Positions 28,835-37,149 of a DNA stretch of 64,000 bases are shown piece by piece. Where the stretch lies: NCBI GenBank assembly GCA_039527025.1, contig BAAAJN010000007.1:62001-126000 (forward strand), given 5' to 3'. The DNA comes from Microlunatus lacustris (GTDB lineage: Bacteria > Actinomycetota > Actinomycetes > Propionibacteriales > Propionibacteriaceae). The notes beneath the pieces are model-generated. The model saw only the letters and a program-made list of their open reading frames with translations. It made no database searches and was not told the origin of the DNA. The position numbers were made by a program, and so were the translations under genes. Positions within the stretch are counted from its first letter, which is position 1. Every line of letters starts with the position of its first letter.

Positions 28835-30010
28835 TCAGGTCGCGTCGACGACCTTCTCCAGGTCGAGGACGTCGACGCCGGGGTGCGAGCGCCGGCCGAC
28901 GACCCGGTAGCCGCGCCGGCGGTAGAAGGACACGTTGGACTGGCTCAGCACGCCGGTCACCAGCGTGATGCGGCGGGTGCCGGCGGGTGCCATCGCCTCG
29001 ACCTGGTCGAGCAGGGCGGAGCCCACCCCGGCCCGCTGCAGGTCGGGGGCCACCATCAACCGGCCGACGTACCAGGCGTCGTCGGCCCGGACCTCGCCCC
29101 GCACCGAACCGACGAGCCGGCCCGCGCGGCGCGCGACCAGCACGAGGCCGTCGGCCAGCGAGGCCGAGACGTCTGCGAGCGTCTCGGCCAGCGGCGGGAT
29201 CTCGAAGGTGCCGTGCCGGCGCCCCTCGGCCAGGTAGGCCGCCTGCTGGAGCGTCCAGAGCTCCCCCGCGTCGGCCTCCCCGGCGCGGGTCACGACCAGC
29301 GGCTCGTGCTCCGCGCGCAGCAGGTCCGGCCGGCGCTCACGGGTGCGCTCGACGGCCTCATCACGGCGCCAGGCCGCGATCTGGCCGTGGTGACCGGAGA
29401 ACAGCACCGGAGGCACGTCGAGGCCGCGCCAGCTGGGCGGCTTGGTGTAGACGGGGTACTCGAGCAGGCCGTCGTGGCCGGCGGCGTGCGACTCCTCGGT
29501 CAGCGACTCCGGGTTGCCGACCACCCCCGGGAGCAGGCGGACCACGGCCTCGGTGACGACCAGCGCGGCGGCCTCGCCGCCGTTCAGCACGTAGTCGCCG
29601 ATGCTCACCTCGAGCACCCGCATCCGGGTGCGGGCGTGGTCGACGACGCGGGCGTCGATGCCCTCGTAGCGCCCGCACGCCACCACCAGGTGCCGCTCGC
29701 GGGCCAGCTCGGTGGCCAGGGCCTGGTCGAACCGGCGCCCCGACGGGGTCATCACCAGCAGCAGCGGGTCGTCGGCGGAGCCGTCCGGGACGAGGTCGTC
29801 CAGCGCCTCGCCCCAGGGGTCGGGCCGCATCACCATCCCGGCGCCGCCCCCGTACGGGGTGTCGTCGACGGTGCGGTGCCGGTCGTGGGTCCACTGCCGC
29901 AGGTCGTGCACCCCCAGCTCGACGATCCCGGTGCGGACGGCCTTGCCGACCAGCGACAGCTCCAGCGGGGCCAGGTAGTCCGGGAAGATCGAGACGATGT
30001 CCAGACGCAT
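28835..30010 (-). CDS. trmD: tRNA m1G37 methyltransferase fused to a GNAT acetyltransferase
   Basis: 391 aa; TrmD alone is about 230-260. Residues 1-232 are TrmD: RLDIVSIFPDYLAPL, DDTPYGGGAGMVMRPDPW, CGRYEGIDARV and the SAM-knot SIGDYVLNGGEAAALVVTEAVVRLLPGVVGN. Residues about 236-391 are a GNAT domain with AEHEPLVVTRAGEADAGELWTLQQAAYLAEG, GRLMVAPDLQRAGVGSALLDQVE (acetyl-CoA loop) and the terminal NVSFYRRRGYRVVGRRSHPGVDVLDLEK. TrmD methylates G37 of tRNAs to prevent frameshifting. The GNAT partner is unknown; it may be a separate enzyme fused for dosage, or it may act on ribosome/tRNA factors. Start overlaps the rimM stop (TGATG). Confidence 0.93.
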   Translation of the reverse strand: MRLDIVSIFPDYLAPLELSLVGKAVRTGIVELGVHDLRQWTHDRHRTVDDTPYGGGAGMVMRPDPWGEALDDLVPDGSADDPLLLVMTPSGRRFDQALATELARERHLVVACGRYEGIDARVVDHARTRMRVLEVSIGDYVLNGGEAAALVVTEAVVRLLPGVVGNPESLTEESHAAGHDGLLEYPVYTKPPSWRGLDVPPVLFSGHHGQIAAWRRDEAVERTRERRPDLLRAEHEPLVVTRAGEADAGELWTLQQAAYLAEGRRHGTFEIPPLAETLADVSASLADGLVLVARRAGRLVGSVRGEVRADDAWYVGRLMVAPDLQRAGVGSALLDQVEAMAPAGTRRITLVTGVLSQSNVSFYRRRGYRVVGRRSHPGVDVLDLEKVVDAT

Positions 30011-30582
30011 CAGGCGTCGTCGTCCTCCACGGCGTCGGGGCCGGACGCGTCCGGCTCGTCCTCGTCGAGCTCGACCAGCAGGCCGGGCACGTCGGCCAGG
30101 TGCAGCGCGCCGGCGGCCAGGTCGACGCGCGGCACGATCTCGGTGACGAAGGGCACCAGCCGGGTGCCGTCGTCGGTCTCCACCTCGAGGGTGTCCTGCA
30201 GCGGCAGGTGCAGCACGTCGGTGACCGTGCCCACCCGGCTGCCGTCGGCGGCCAGGACGGCCAGGCCGATCAGCTGCCGGTCGTAGAACTCCTCGTCGTC
30301 CTCGGGACGCTCGTCGGGATCGACGTCGGCCACCAGCACCGTGCCACGGGCGGCCTCGGCGACCGTGCGGTCGTCCACCTGCGCGAAGTGCACGAGCAGC
30401 CGTCCGGAGTGGTCCCGGGACGCGGTGACGGTGAAGGTGCGCCGGCCGTCCTCCGCGCGCAGCGTCTCGCCGACGGCGAAGCGCCGCTCGGGCTCATCGG
30501 TGCGGACGTCGATCGTCACGTCGCCACGGATGCCGTGGGCGCGGCCGATGATGCCCACGACCACCTCGACGGTCTCGGCCAT
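30010..30582 (-). CDS. rimM: 16S rRNA processing protein RimM
   Basis: 190 aa. RimM N-domain (VVVGIIGRAHGIRGDVTIDVRTDEPERRFAVG) and PRC barrel (EEFYDRQLIGLAVLAADGSRVGTVTDVLHLPLQDTLEV ... LVPFVTEIVPRVDLAAGALHLADVPGLL). It binds S19 in late 30S assembly. An acidic tail follows (DEDEPDASGPDAVEDDDA). The ATG at 30582 follows AAGGAGA; upstream frame is not homologous. A 94-nt spacer with a strong hairpin separates it from khpA. Confidence 0.95.
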   Translation of the reverse strand: MAETVEVVVGIIGRAHGIRGDVTIDVRTDEPERRFAVGETLRAEDGRRTFTVTASRDHSGRLLVHFAQVDDRTVAEAARGTVLVADVDPDERPEDDEEFYDRQLIGLAVLAADGSRVGTVTDVLHLPLQDTLEVETDDGTRLVPFVTEIVPRVDLAAGALHLADVPGLLVELDEDEPDASGPDAVEDDDA

Positions 30583-30623
30583 GGGTTCTCCTTCGAAGGT
30601 GGGTGGAGTCGCGGAGACACCGA

Positions 30624-30653
30624 CGCCCCGGCCCCGCGGACGGGGTCGGGGCG
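30624..30653 (-). other. 13-bp GC hairpin in khpA-rimM spacer
   Basis: Arms CGCCCCGGCCCCG and CGGGGTCGGGGCG (12 Watson-Crick pairs plus one G-U) around a 4-nt loop, 23 nt after the khpA stop region and upstream of the rimM ribosome site. It could terminate part of the transcripts or act as a processing site, setting rimM-trmD below rpsP. Confidence 0.55.
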
Positions 30654-30676
30654 TGCGGTGGTCCTCGGGACCGGGG

Positions 30677-30961
30677 TCAGCGACGGCGGAAGCCGCCACC
30701 ACCGGAACCGCCGGTGCGGCGCGGGCCCTTGTCCACGTCGACGAAGTCGACCCGGACCTGGTCCCGCCCGGCCAGCGCGGCGACGACGGTGCGCAGCGCG
30801 GTGGCCGTGCGGCCGTTGCGGCCGATCACCTTGCCGATGTCCTCGGGGTTCACCCGCACCTCGAGCATCCGCCCGCGGCGCAGGTCCTTGTGCTTCACCA
30901 CGACGTCGTCGGGGTTGGTGACGATGCCGCGGACGAGGTGCTCGAGCGCATCGGCCAGCAC
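30677..30961 (-). CDS. khpA: KH-domain RNA-binding protein KhpA
   Basis: 94 aa, one KH domain with GxxG loop IGRNG inside VNPEDIGKVIGRNGRTATALRTVVAALAG, preceded by MLADALEHLVRGIVTNPDDVVV. KhpA-type proteins bind RNA with KhpB and affect cell size and sRNA stability in Gram-positives. A Gly-rich C-terminus (GGSGGGGF). GTG at 30961, one base before the rpsP stop codon at 30963, so it is coupled to rpsP. Second gene of rpsP-khpA-rimM-trmD. Confidence 0.93.
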   Translation of the reverse strand: MLADALEHLVRGIVTNPDDVVVKHKDLRRGRMLEVRVNPEDIGKVIGRNGRTATALRTVVAALAGRDQVRVDFVDVDKGPRRTGGSGGGGFRRR

Positions 30962-30962
30962 G

Positions 30963-31439
30963 TCAGGCCTCGGTGGTCTCGGTGGCGGGGGTCTCGGCGG
31001 CGGCGACGCCGGCGTCGGCGGCCTCAGCAGCCTCGGCCGGGGTGCCCTCGACGGTGCCGCGGCCGCGCTTGCCGGAGATGGCCGCGGTCTGCGGCTCGCT
31101 GCCGGCCTCGGCCAGGGCGGCGTTGAACAGCTCGGTCTTGTTCGGCTTCTCCCGCTGCGGCTCGACGCCCGAGGGCGAGGTGTCGCCGGAGTAGCTCTGC
31201 CAGTCCCCGGTCCGCTTCAGCAGCGCGACGACGGCCTCGGTCGGCTGCGCACCGACGGAGAGCCAGTACTGCGCCCGCTCGGAGTTGACCTCGATGACCG
31301 ACGGGTCGTTCTTCGGGTGGTACTTGCCGATCTCCTCGATCGCCCGACCGTCCCGCTTGGTCCGGGAGTCGGCGACGACGATGCGGTAGTGCGGCGACCG
31401 GATCTTGCCCAGGCGCTTCAGACGAATCTTGACAGCCAC
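30963..31439 (-). CDS. rpsP: 30S ribosomal protein S16
   Basis: 158 aa. S16 core: VKIRLKRLGKIRSPHYRIVVADSRTKRDGRAIEEIGKYHPKNDPSVIEV, then LSVGAQPTEAVVALLKRTGDW. About 70 residues of Ala/Glu-rich C-terminal extension are normal for actinobacterial S16 (M. tuberculosis about 160). GTG at 31439 follows AGGAGAAACC. First gene of the rpsP-khpA-rimM-trmD unit; its promoter must lie in 31440-31694, shared with a divergent gene. Confidence 0.95.
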   Translation of the reverse strand: MAVKIRLKRLGKIRSPHYRIVVADSRTKRDGRAIEEIGKYHPKNDPSVIEVNSERAQYWLSVGAQPTEAVVALLKRTGDWQSYSGDTSPSGVEPQREKPNKTELFNAALAEAGSEPQTAAISGKRGRGTVEGTPAEAAEAADAGVAAAETPATETTEA

Positions 31440-31682
31440 GTGTGTGGTTTCTCCTGTGTGAGCTGTGGCCGGCCGTGCCGACCACGAGATGGGTGAGACC
31501 GTGTCCGGCGGTGGGGACCACGCGGTGACGACCTCGGGTGAACCCGTGCCGTGCGGACGGTGAGAGGGCGCCCACGACACAGATGCGGCCAACAGTCTGC
31601 CAGAGGCCGTGCCCGGACGCGAACCGGCGACGGCGGCCCTGCCCGACGGCGAGGGCTTCCCCCGGCCACCCCGGTCCGGTCC

Positions 31683-31688
31683 TAGGGT
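31683..31688 (+). promoter_or_regulatory. -10 box TAGGGT, leaderless start
   Basis: TANNNT box 6 nt before the ATG at 31695; no Shine-Dalgarno. Confidence 0.5.
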
Positions 31689-31694
31689 GCCGAC

Positions 31695-32423
31695 ATGGAG
31701 ACCGTGGCGATCGACACCCGACTCGACGGCCGGCTGGCCGTCCTGGTCCGCCCCGCCGAGCCCGGGCCGTGGCCGGGCGTGGTGATGGTGCACGAGGCGT
31801 GGGGGCTCGACGACGTGCTGCGCCGGCAGGCCGAGCGGCTGGCCTCGGCCGGGTTCGTCGTGCTCGCGCCCGACCTGTACGGCGACGGGCCGAGGCTGCG
31901 CTGCATGCGCTCCGCCTTCGCCGCCCTCAAGGCCCGGACGGGCCCGCCGTTCGACATCCTCCAGGCCGCCCGGGAGCAGCTGCTCGACGACCGGCACGTC
32001 AACGGGCGCGTCGGGGTGATCGGCTTCTGCATGGGCGGCGGCTTCGCGCTCCTGCTGTCCTCCGACGGGTTCGACGCCAGCGCGGTGAACTACGGGATGA
32101 TCCCCGAGGACGTCGAGGAGGTGCTCCGCGGCGCCTGCCCCGTGGTCGCCAGCTACGGCGGCCGCGACAAGCAGCTGGTGGGTGAGGTGCCCCGGCTGCA
32201 GGCAGCCCTGGAGGCGAACGACGTCCCGTACGACCTGCAGGTCTACCCGAGCGCCGGGCACAGCTTCCTCAACGACGTCATGAACGGGCCGGTGCTGGTG
32301 CGGCCGCTGCTGCGGCTGGGCCACGTGGGGCCCGAGCCGGACGCCGCGCAGGACGCCTGGTGCCGCATCGAGGCGTTCTTCCGGACCCACCTGGCCGCCG
32401 ACGGCGGTGCCGGCGCCAGCTGA
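31695..32423 (+). CDS. Dienelactone-hydrolase family protein
   Basis: 242 aa, second DLH-family enzyme. Triad: Cys112 in IGFCMGGG, Asp158 in YGGRDKQ and His189 in SAGHSFLND; Glu34 in MVHEAWG is the conserved partner. Same fold as the protein at 3.9-4.6 kb but clearly a different paralogue (RPLLRLGHVGPEPDAAQDAWCRIEAFF ending). Substrate unknown. It lies divergent from the rpsP operon and convergent with the amidohydrolase gene, on the opposite strand to the conserved backbone, so it is a lineage insertion between rpsP and the ffh pair. Confidence 0.87.
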   Translation: METVAIDTRLDGRLAVLVRPAEPGPWPGVVMVHEAWGLDDVLRRQAERLASAGFVVLAPDLYGDGPRLRCMRSAFAALKARTGPPFDILQAAREQLLDDRHVNGRVGVIGFCMGGGFALLLSSDGFDASAVNYGMIPEDVEEVLRGACPVVASYGGRDKQLVGEVPRLQAALEANDVPYDLQVYPSAGHSFLNDVMNGPVLVRPLLRLGHVGPEPDAAQDAWCRIEAFFRTHLAADGGAGAS

Positions 32424-32442
32424 GCCGCGGTCGCGGCCGCGG

Positions 32443-33522
32443 TCAGCCGACGACGCGGCCCCGCAGGACGACGAGCCGCGGACTCCGCAGCACGCCGAGG
32501 TCCCGGCGGGGGTCGGCGTCGAAGACGACGAGATCGGCGGGTGCGCCCTCGGCGAGGGTGGCCGGGCGGCCCAGCCAGGCGCGGGCCCGCCAGGACCCGG
32601 CCCCCAGGGCGTGCTCGGCGGAGCTGACGCCCGCCAGCAGGGCCATCTCCTGCCCGACGAGCCCGTGCGGCAGGTACCCGCCGGCGTCGGTGCCCGCGTA
32701 GATCGGCACCCCCGCCTCGTGCGCACGGCGGAACACCTCGAGCCGGCCGGTGTAGAGGGCCCGCAGGTGGGCGGCGTAGGTGGGGAACTTGTGCTCCGCG
32801 CTGGCCGCGATGCCCTCGAAGTTCTCCAGCTGGACCAGCGTCGGCACCAGCGCCACCTGGCGGGCGGCCATCGCGGCGATGGTGGCGTCGCTGAGCCCCG
32901 TGCCGTGCTCGATGCCGTCGATGCCGGCGGCCACCAGCTCGGTCGCGGCCTGCTCACCGAAGACGTGGGCGGTGACCCGCGCACCGAGCTCGTGGGCGCG
33001 GGTGATGGCCGCGGCCGCCACGTCGGCGGGCCAGAGCGGGGCGAGGTCGCCGATCCCCCGGTCGATCCAGTCACCGACGATCTTGACCCAGCCGTCGCCG
33101 CGGGCCACCTGCCGCTCGACGGCGGCCACCAGCGACTCCGGCTCCACCTCGTCGGCGTAGTTGCGCAGGTAGCGCTTGGGCCGGGCGATGTGGCGCCCGG
33201 CCCGGATCAGCCGGGGCAGGTCCTCGCGGTCGTCGATCCAGCGGGTGTCGGCGGGTGAGCCGGCGTCCCGGAGCAGCAGGGCGCCGGCGGCCCGGTCGGC
33301 CAGCGCGTGCTGCTCGGCCACCTCGGCCGGCACCGCACCGTGCATCTCCAGGCCGACGTGGCAGTGCGCGTCCACCAGACCCGGCATGATCCAGCCGCCG
33401 GTGGCCACCGTGGTGGCGTCCCGCACCGGTTCGGTGCGGACCACGCCGTCGACCAGCCACAGGTCGGTCGGCTCCCCCGCGGGGAGCAGCACTCCCTGCA
33501 GGTGCAGCCGCGGCGCCGCCAC
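32443..33522 (-). CDS. Amidohydrolase family protein (Rv2915c-like)
   Basis: 359 aa, metal-dependent hydrolase of the dihydroorotase/imidazolonepropionase-like group. Metal ligands: DAHCHVG (HxH), a Lys candidate in GWVKIVGDW, His in VTAHVFG and GIEHGTG, and Asp in YAGTDAGGY. The end LAEGAPADLVVFDADPRRDLGVL... is the usual second beta-domain. Substrate unknown (cyclic amide or dipeptide type). GTG start touches the ffh TAG stop, so it is co-transcribed with ffh. An amidohydrolase in the same place after ffh is also found in M. tuberculosis. Confidence 0.88.
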   Translation of the reverse strand: MAAPRLHLQGVLLPAGEPTDLWLVDGVVRTEPVRDATTVATGGWIMPGLVDAHCHVGLEMHGAVPAEVAEQHALADRAAGALLLRDAGSPADTRWIDDREDLPRLIRAGRHIARPKRYLRNYADEVEPESLVAAVERQVARGDGWVKIVGDWIDRGIGDLAPLWPADVAAAAITRAHELGARVTAHVFGEQAATELVAAGIDGIEHGTGLSDATIAAMAARQVALVPTLVQLENFEGIAASAEHKFPTYAAHLRALYTGRLEVFRRAHEAGVPIYAGTDAGGYLPHGLVGQEMALLAGVSSAEHALGAGSWRARAWLGRPATLAEGAPADLVVFDADPRRDLGVLRSPRLVVLRGRVVG

Positions 33523-35079
33523 CTACTGCCCGAGCCGGCCGCGCAGCTCCGGCGGCAGCTGGAAGTCCGCCATCGCCTTCTCCAGCGCGGCCTGGTCCAT
33601 CCCGCCCGCGCCGAACGCCGCCGCGGCGTCGCCCGGGTCGGCCGCCCGGGCGGGGGCGTTGCGCTTCGCCGGGTTCCCGGAGACCCCGCGCGCGCCCTTC
33701 TTCTTCTGCTGCTTGGCGGGCTGCTTCTTGGGTCCGCCGCCCATCCCGGGCAGACCGGGCATCCCCGGCATCTTGCCGTTCGCCATCGAGGTCATCATCT
33801 TGCGGGCCTCGAAGAAGCGGTTGACCAGCCCGTTGACGTCGGACACCTCGACCCCGGAGCCCTTGGCGATCCGGGCCCGGCGGGAGCCGTCGATGATCTT
33901 GGGGTTGTCCCGCTCAGCCGGTGTCATCGAGTGGATGATCGCCTCGATCCGGTCGACGTCGCGCTCGTCGATGTTGCTGATCTGGTCCTTGATCTCGCCC
34001 ATCCCCGGCAGCATCCCGAAGATCTTGGACAGCGGACCCATCTTGCGCACCATCTGCATCTGAGACAAGAAGTCGGCCAGCCCGAACTCGCCGCCCTGGC
34101 CGGTCAGCTTGGCCGCGGCCTTGGCCGACTGCTCGGCGTCGAAGGTCTTCTCGGCCTGCTCGATCAGGGTGAGCATGTCGCCCATCCCGAGGATGCGGCT
34201 GGCCATCCGGTCGGGGTGGAAGACGTCGAAGTCCTTGAGCTGCTCGCCGTTGGAGGCGAACATGATCGGGCTGCCGGTGACCCGGGCGATCGAGAGGGCG
34301 GCGCCACCGCGGGCGTCACCGTCGAGCTTGGTCAGCACCACGCCGTCGAAGCCGACGCCCTCGGCGAACGCGTTGGCCGTGTTGACCGCGTCCTGGCCGA
34401 TCATCGCGTCGACGACGAAGAGGATCTCGTCCGGGCTGACCGCGTCCCGGATGTCCGCGGCCTGCTGCATCAGCTCGGCGTCGACGCCGAGGCGGCCGGC
34501 GGTGTCGACGATGACCACGTCGAACAGCCGGCGCTCGGCCTCGCCGATCGAGGCCTTGGCCACCGCGACCGGGTCGCCGGTCCCGTTGCCCGGCTCGGGG
34601 GCGAACACCTGGACACCGGCGCGCTGGCCGACCACCTGCAGCTGGTTGACCGCGTTGGGGCGCTGCAGGTCGGCGGCGACGAGCAGCGGGGAGTGGCCCT
34701 CGCCCTTCAGCCACAGCGCGAGCTTGCCGGCCAGCGTCGTCTTGCCCGCACCCTGGAGGCCGGCCAGCATGATCACCGTCGGCGGCCGCTTGGCGAACCG
34801 CAGGTGGCGGGTGTCCCCGCCGAGGATGGTGACCAGCTCGTCGTTGACGATCTTGATGATCTGCTGACCGGGGTTGAGGGCGCCGGAGAGCTCCGTCTCG
34901 CGAGCGCGCTGCTTGACCGCGGTGACGAATTCCTTGACCACCGCCAGGTTGACGTCGGCCTCGAGCAGCGCCACCCGGATCTCGCGGGCGGTGGCGTCGA
35001 TGTCGGCCTCGGTGAGCCGGCCCTTGCCGCGGAGGTTCTTGAACGTCGCGGCGAGGCGGTCCTGCAGGGTGTCGAACAC
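33523..35079 (-). CDS. ffh: Signal recognition particle GTPase Ffh
   Basis: 518 aa. N-domain (FDTLQDRLAATFKNLRGKGRLTEADIDATAREIRVALLEADV), G-domain with G1 LQGAGKTTLAGK, DTAGRL, TKLDGDARGGAAL, and M-domain (MGPLSKIFGMLPGMGEIKDQ, SRRARIAKGSGVEVSDVNGLVNRFFEARKMMTSM). It binds 4.5S RNA and delivers nascent membrane proteins to FtsY. A Gly/Lys-rich C-terminal tail follows. GGAGG precedes the GTG at 35079. Usually followed upstream by glnD/glnK/amt; here an SDR gene is divergent 160 bp away. Confidence 0.97.
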   Translation of the reverse strand: MFDTLQDRLAATFKNLRGKGRLTEADIDATAREIRVALLEADVNLAVVKEFVTAVKQRARETELSGALNPGQQIIKIVNDELVTILGGDTRHLRFAKRPPTVIMLAGLQGAGKTTLAGKLALWLKGEGHSPLLVAADLQRPNAVNQLQVVGQRAGVQVFAPEPGNGTGDPVAVAKASIGEAERRLFDVVIVDTAGRLGVDAELMQQAADIRDAVSPDEILFVVDAMIGQDAVNTANAFAEGVGFDGVVLTKLDGDARGGAALSIARVTGSPIMFASNGEQLKDFDVFHPDRMASRILGMGDMLTLIEQAEKTFDAEQSAKAAAKLTGQGGEFGLADFLSQMQMVRKMGPLSKIFGMLPGMGEIKDQISNIDERDVDRIEAIIHSMTPAERDNPKIIDGSRRARIAKGSGVEVSDVNGLVNRFFEARKMMTSMANGKMPGMPGLPGMGGGPKKQPAKQQKKKGARGVSGNPAKRNAPARAADPGDAAAAFGAGGMDQAALEKAMADFQLPPELRGRLGQ

Positions 35080-35226
35080 GGCGGAGTCCTCCGGGTGGCT
35101 GAGCTGACCTGGGCCGGGTGCGGGCCCGAGGTCGGGAACGCGACGCAGGCGGGCCTGCGGCCGCGGAAGTCGGTCTCGCCCAGCCTACTCAACCCGGGCT
35201 CCGTCGCCTGCACCCGTGACGCGCAC

Positions 35227-35232
35227 TAGCCT
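35227..35232 (+). promoter_or_regulatory. -10 box TAGCCT, leaderless start
   Basis: TANNNT box with 8 nt to the ATG at 35241; no Shine-Dalgarno. Confidence 0.45.
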
Positions 35233-35240
35233 GGCCGGCC

Positions 35241-35972
35241 ATGAGCACCCCGACCGCCGTCGTCACCGGTTCCTCCCGCGGCCTGGGGGCCGTCCTCGCC
35301 CGGCGGCTCGCCACCGACGGGTGGGCGGTGGCGGTCAACTACCACGCGGGGGCGGCGGCCGCCGAGGCGGTGGTCGCCGAGATCCGGGCGGGCGGTGGCA
35401 CCGCCCGGGCCTACCAGGCCGACGTCACCGACCTCGACGACGTGCGCACCCTGGTGGCCTCCGCCGAGGCCGACCTGGGACCGGTGCAGGTGGTGGTGGC
35501 CAACGCGACCGGCCCCCAACCCGAGGTCGCCCTGGAGGACCTGACCTGGGCCGACCACCTCGACCAGCTGCGCTTCTTCGTGCAGAGCCCGACACTGCTG
35601 GTGCAGGCGGCACTGCCGACCATGAAGCGCCTGGGCACCGGTCGGGTGCTGCTGATCGGCTCCGACATGGTGGACCGCGGGCTACCCCGGACGTCGGCCT
35701 ACACGGCGGCCAAAGCGGCGCAGGTCGGTCTGGTCCGTTCCTGGTCCCGCGAGCTCGGCCCGCACGGGGTGACGGTGAACCTGGTGCAGCCGGGCTGGAT
35801 CCCGGTGGAGCGGCACGCCGGCGTCGACCCGGCCGGCTACCTGGCCGACGTACCGCTCGGCCGGATGGGCACCCCGGATGACATCGCCGGCCTGGTCGGC
35901 TACCTGGCGGGCGACGCCGCCGGCTTCGTGACCGGGCAGCAGATCACCGTCAACGGCGGCCACACCCTCTGA
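35241..35972 (+). CDS. SDR-family oxidoreductase
   Basis: 243 aa, classical short-chain dehydrogenase. NAD(P) motif TGSSRGLG (residues 9-16), the NAT (usually NAG) strand VVVANATGPQPEV, catalytic Ser in LIGSDMV and Tyr-x-x-x-Lys in SAYTAAKAAQ, and the C-terminal DVPLGRMGTPDDIAGLVGYLAGDAAGFVTGQQITVNGGHTL typical of FabG-like members. The basic residues after strand 2 suggest NADPH. Substrate unknown. It lies with PfpI and Ohr on the plus strand between ffh and ftsY. Confidence 0.88.
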   Translation: MSTPTAVVTGSSRGLGAVLARRLATDGWAVAVNYHAGAAAAEAVVAEIRAGGGTARAYQADVTDLDDVRTLVASAEADLGPVQVVVANATGPQPEVALEDLTWADHLDQLRFFVQSPTLLVQAALPTMKRLGTGRVLLIGSDMVDRGLPRTSAYTAAKAAQVGLVRSWSRELGPHGVTVNLVQPGWIPVERHAGVDPAGYLADVPLGRMGTPDDIAGLVGYLAGDAAGFVTGQQITVNGGHTL

Positions 35973-36006
35973 CCCGGGGCCGGGACGGCGCCGCGGGGAG
36001 CCCGGC

Positions 36007-36012
36007 TACGTT
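36007..36012 (+). promoter_or_regulatory. -10 box TACGTT, leaderless start
   Basis: TANNNT box exactly 6 nt before the ATG at 36019; no Shine-Dalgarno. Confidence 0.55.
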
Positions 36013-36018
36013 GGCGCC

Positions 36019-36597
36019 ATGGTCGAAGACACGAAGTCAGCCAAGGTGGTCGCGTTCCTCGTCTCCGCCGAGGGCATCGAGCGGGCAGAGCTCGTCGAGC
36101 CCTGGGCCGCGGTCACCGACGCCGGGCACCAGGCCGTCCTGATCAGTCCGGAGAGCGGGGAGGTGCAGCTGTTCGAGCACCTCGACAAGGCCGACACCCG
36201 GCCGGTCGACGTCACCGTCGGGCAGGCGTCGGTCGGTGACTACGACGCCCTGGTGCTGTCAGGTGGGGTGGCCAACCCCGACGCGCTGCGCACCGACGTG
36301 GCCGCCGTCGCCTTCGTCCGCGAGTTCGTCGAGTCGGGGAAGGCGGTCGCCGCCATCTGCCACGCGCCGTGGACGCTGATCGAGGCCGACGTGGTGCGCG
36401 GGAAGCAGCTCACCTCGTGGCCGAGCCTGCAGACCGACCTCCGCAACGCCGGCGCGTCCTGGGTGGACGAGCGGGTCGTCGTGGACGGCAACCTGATCAC
36501 CAGCCGCAATCCCGACGACATCCCCGCCTTCAACAACGCCCTGCTCGAGGCTCTGCACCACGGTGTGGGCAGCGCCCAGACCATCAGCGAGGCCTGA
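36019..36597 (+). CDS. DJ-1/PfpI family protein
   Basis: 192 aa, class-I glutamine-amidotransferase-like DJ-1/PfpI fold. Nucleophile Cys in AAICHAPWTLIEADVVRGKQLTSWPSLQTDLRNAGASWVDERVVVDGNLITSRNPDDIPAFNNALLEAL; acidic Glu in the N-terminal SAEGIERAELVEPW; ALVLSGGVANPDALR precedes it. Relatives are deglycase/chaperone or stress proteins. The neighbouring ohr gene fits an oxidative-stress role. Its mRNA is probably leaderless; it ends 61 nt before ohr. Confidence 0.9.
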   Translation: MVEDTKSAKVVAFLVSAEGIERAELVEPWAAVTDAGHQAVLISPESGEVQLFEHLDKADTRPVDVTVGQASVGDYDALVLSGGVANPDALRTDVAAVAFVREFVESGKAVAAICHAPWTLIEADVVRGKQLTSWPSLQTDLRNAGASWVDERVVVDGNLITSRNPDDIPAFNNALLEALHHGVGSAQTISEA

Positions 36598-36658
36598 GCC
36601 CGGAGGGCGGTGATGCAGCCCACGGACTAGGCGCGGCCGGGAGCCCGTTGTCCCCGGT

Positions 36659-37093
<435 letters not shown>

Positions 37094-37105
37094 TCTCACG
37101 CTGCT

Positions 37106-37147
37106 GGGAGGACACTTCGTCCGCGACCACCCGGACGAAGTCCTCCC
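37106..37147. terminator. Bidirectional terminator between ohr and ftsY
   Basis: Arms GGGAGGAC(AC)TTCGTCCG and CGGACGAAGTCCTCCC, a 16-bp stem with a 2-nt bulge and an 8-nt loop. It begins 13 nt after the ohr stop and ends 3 nt before the ftsY stop. Confidence 0.8.
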
Positions 37148-37149
37148 GA

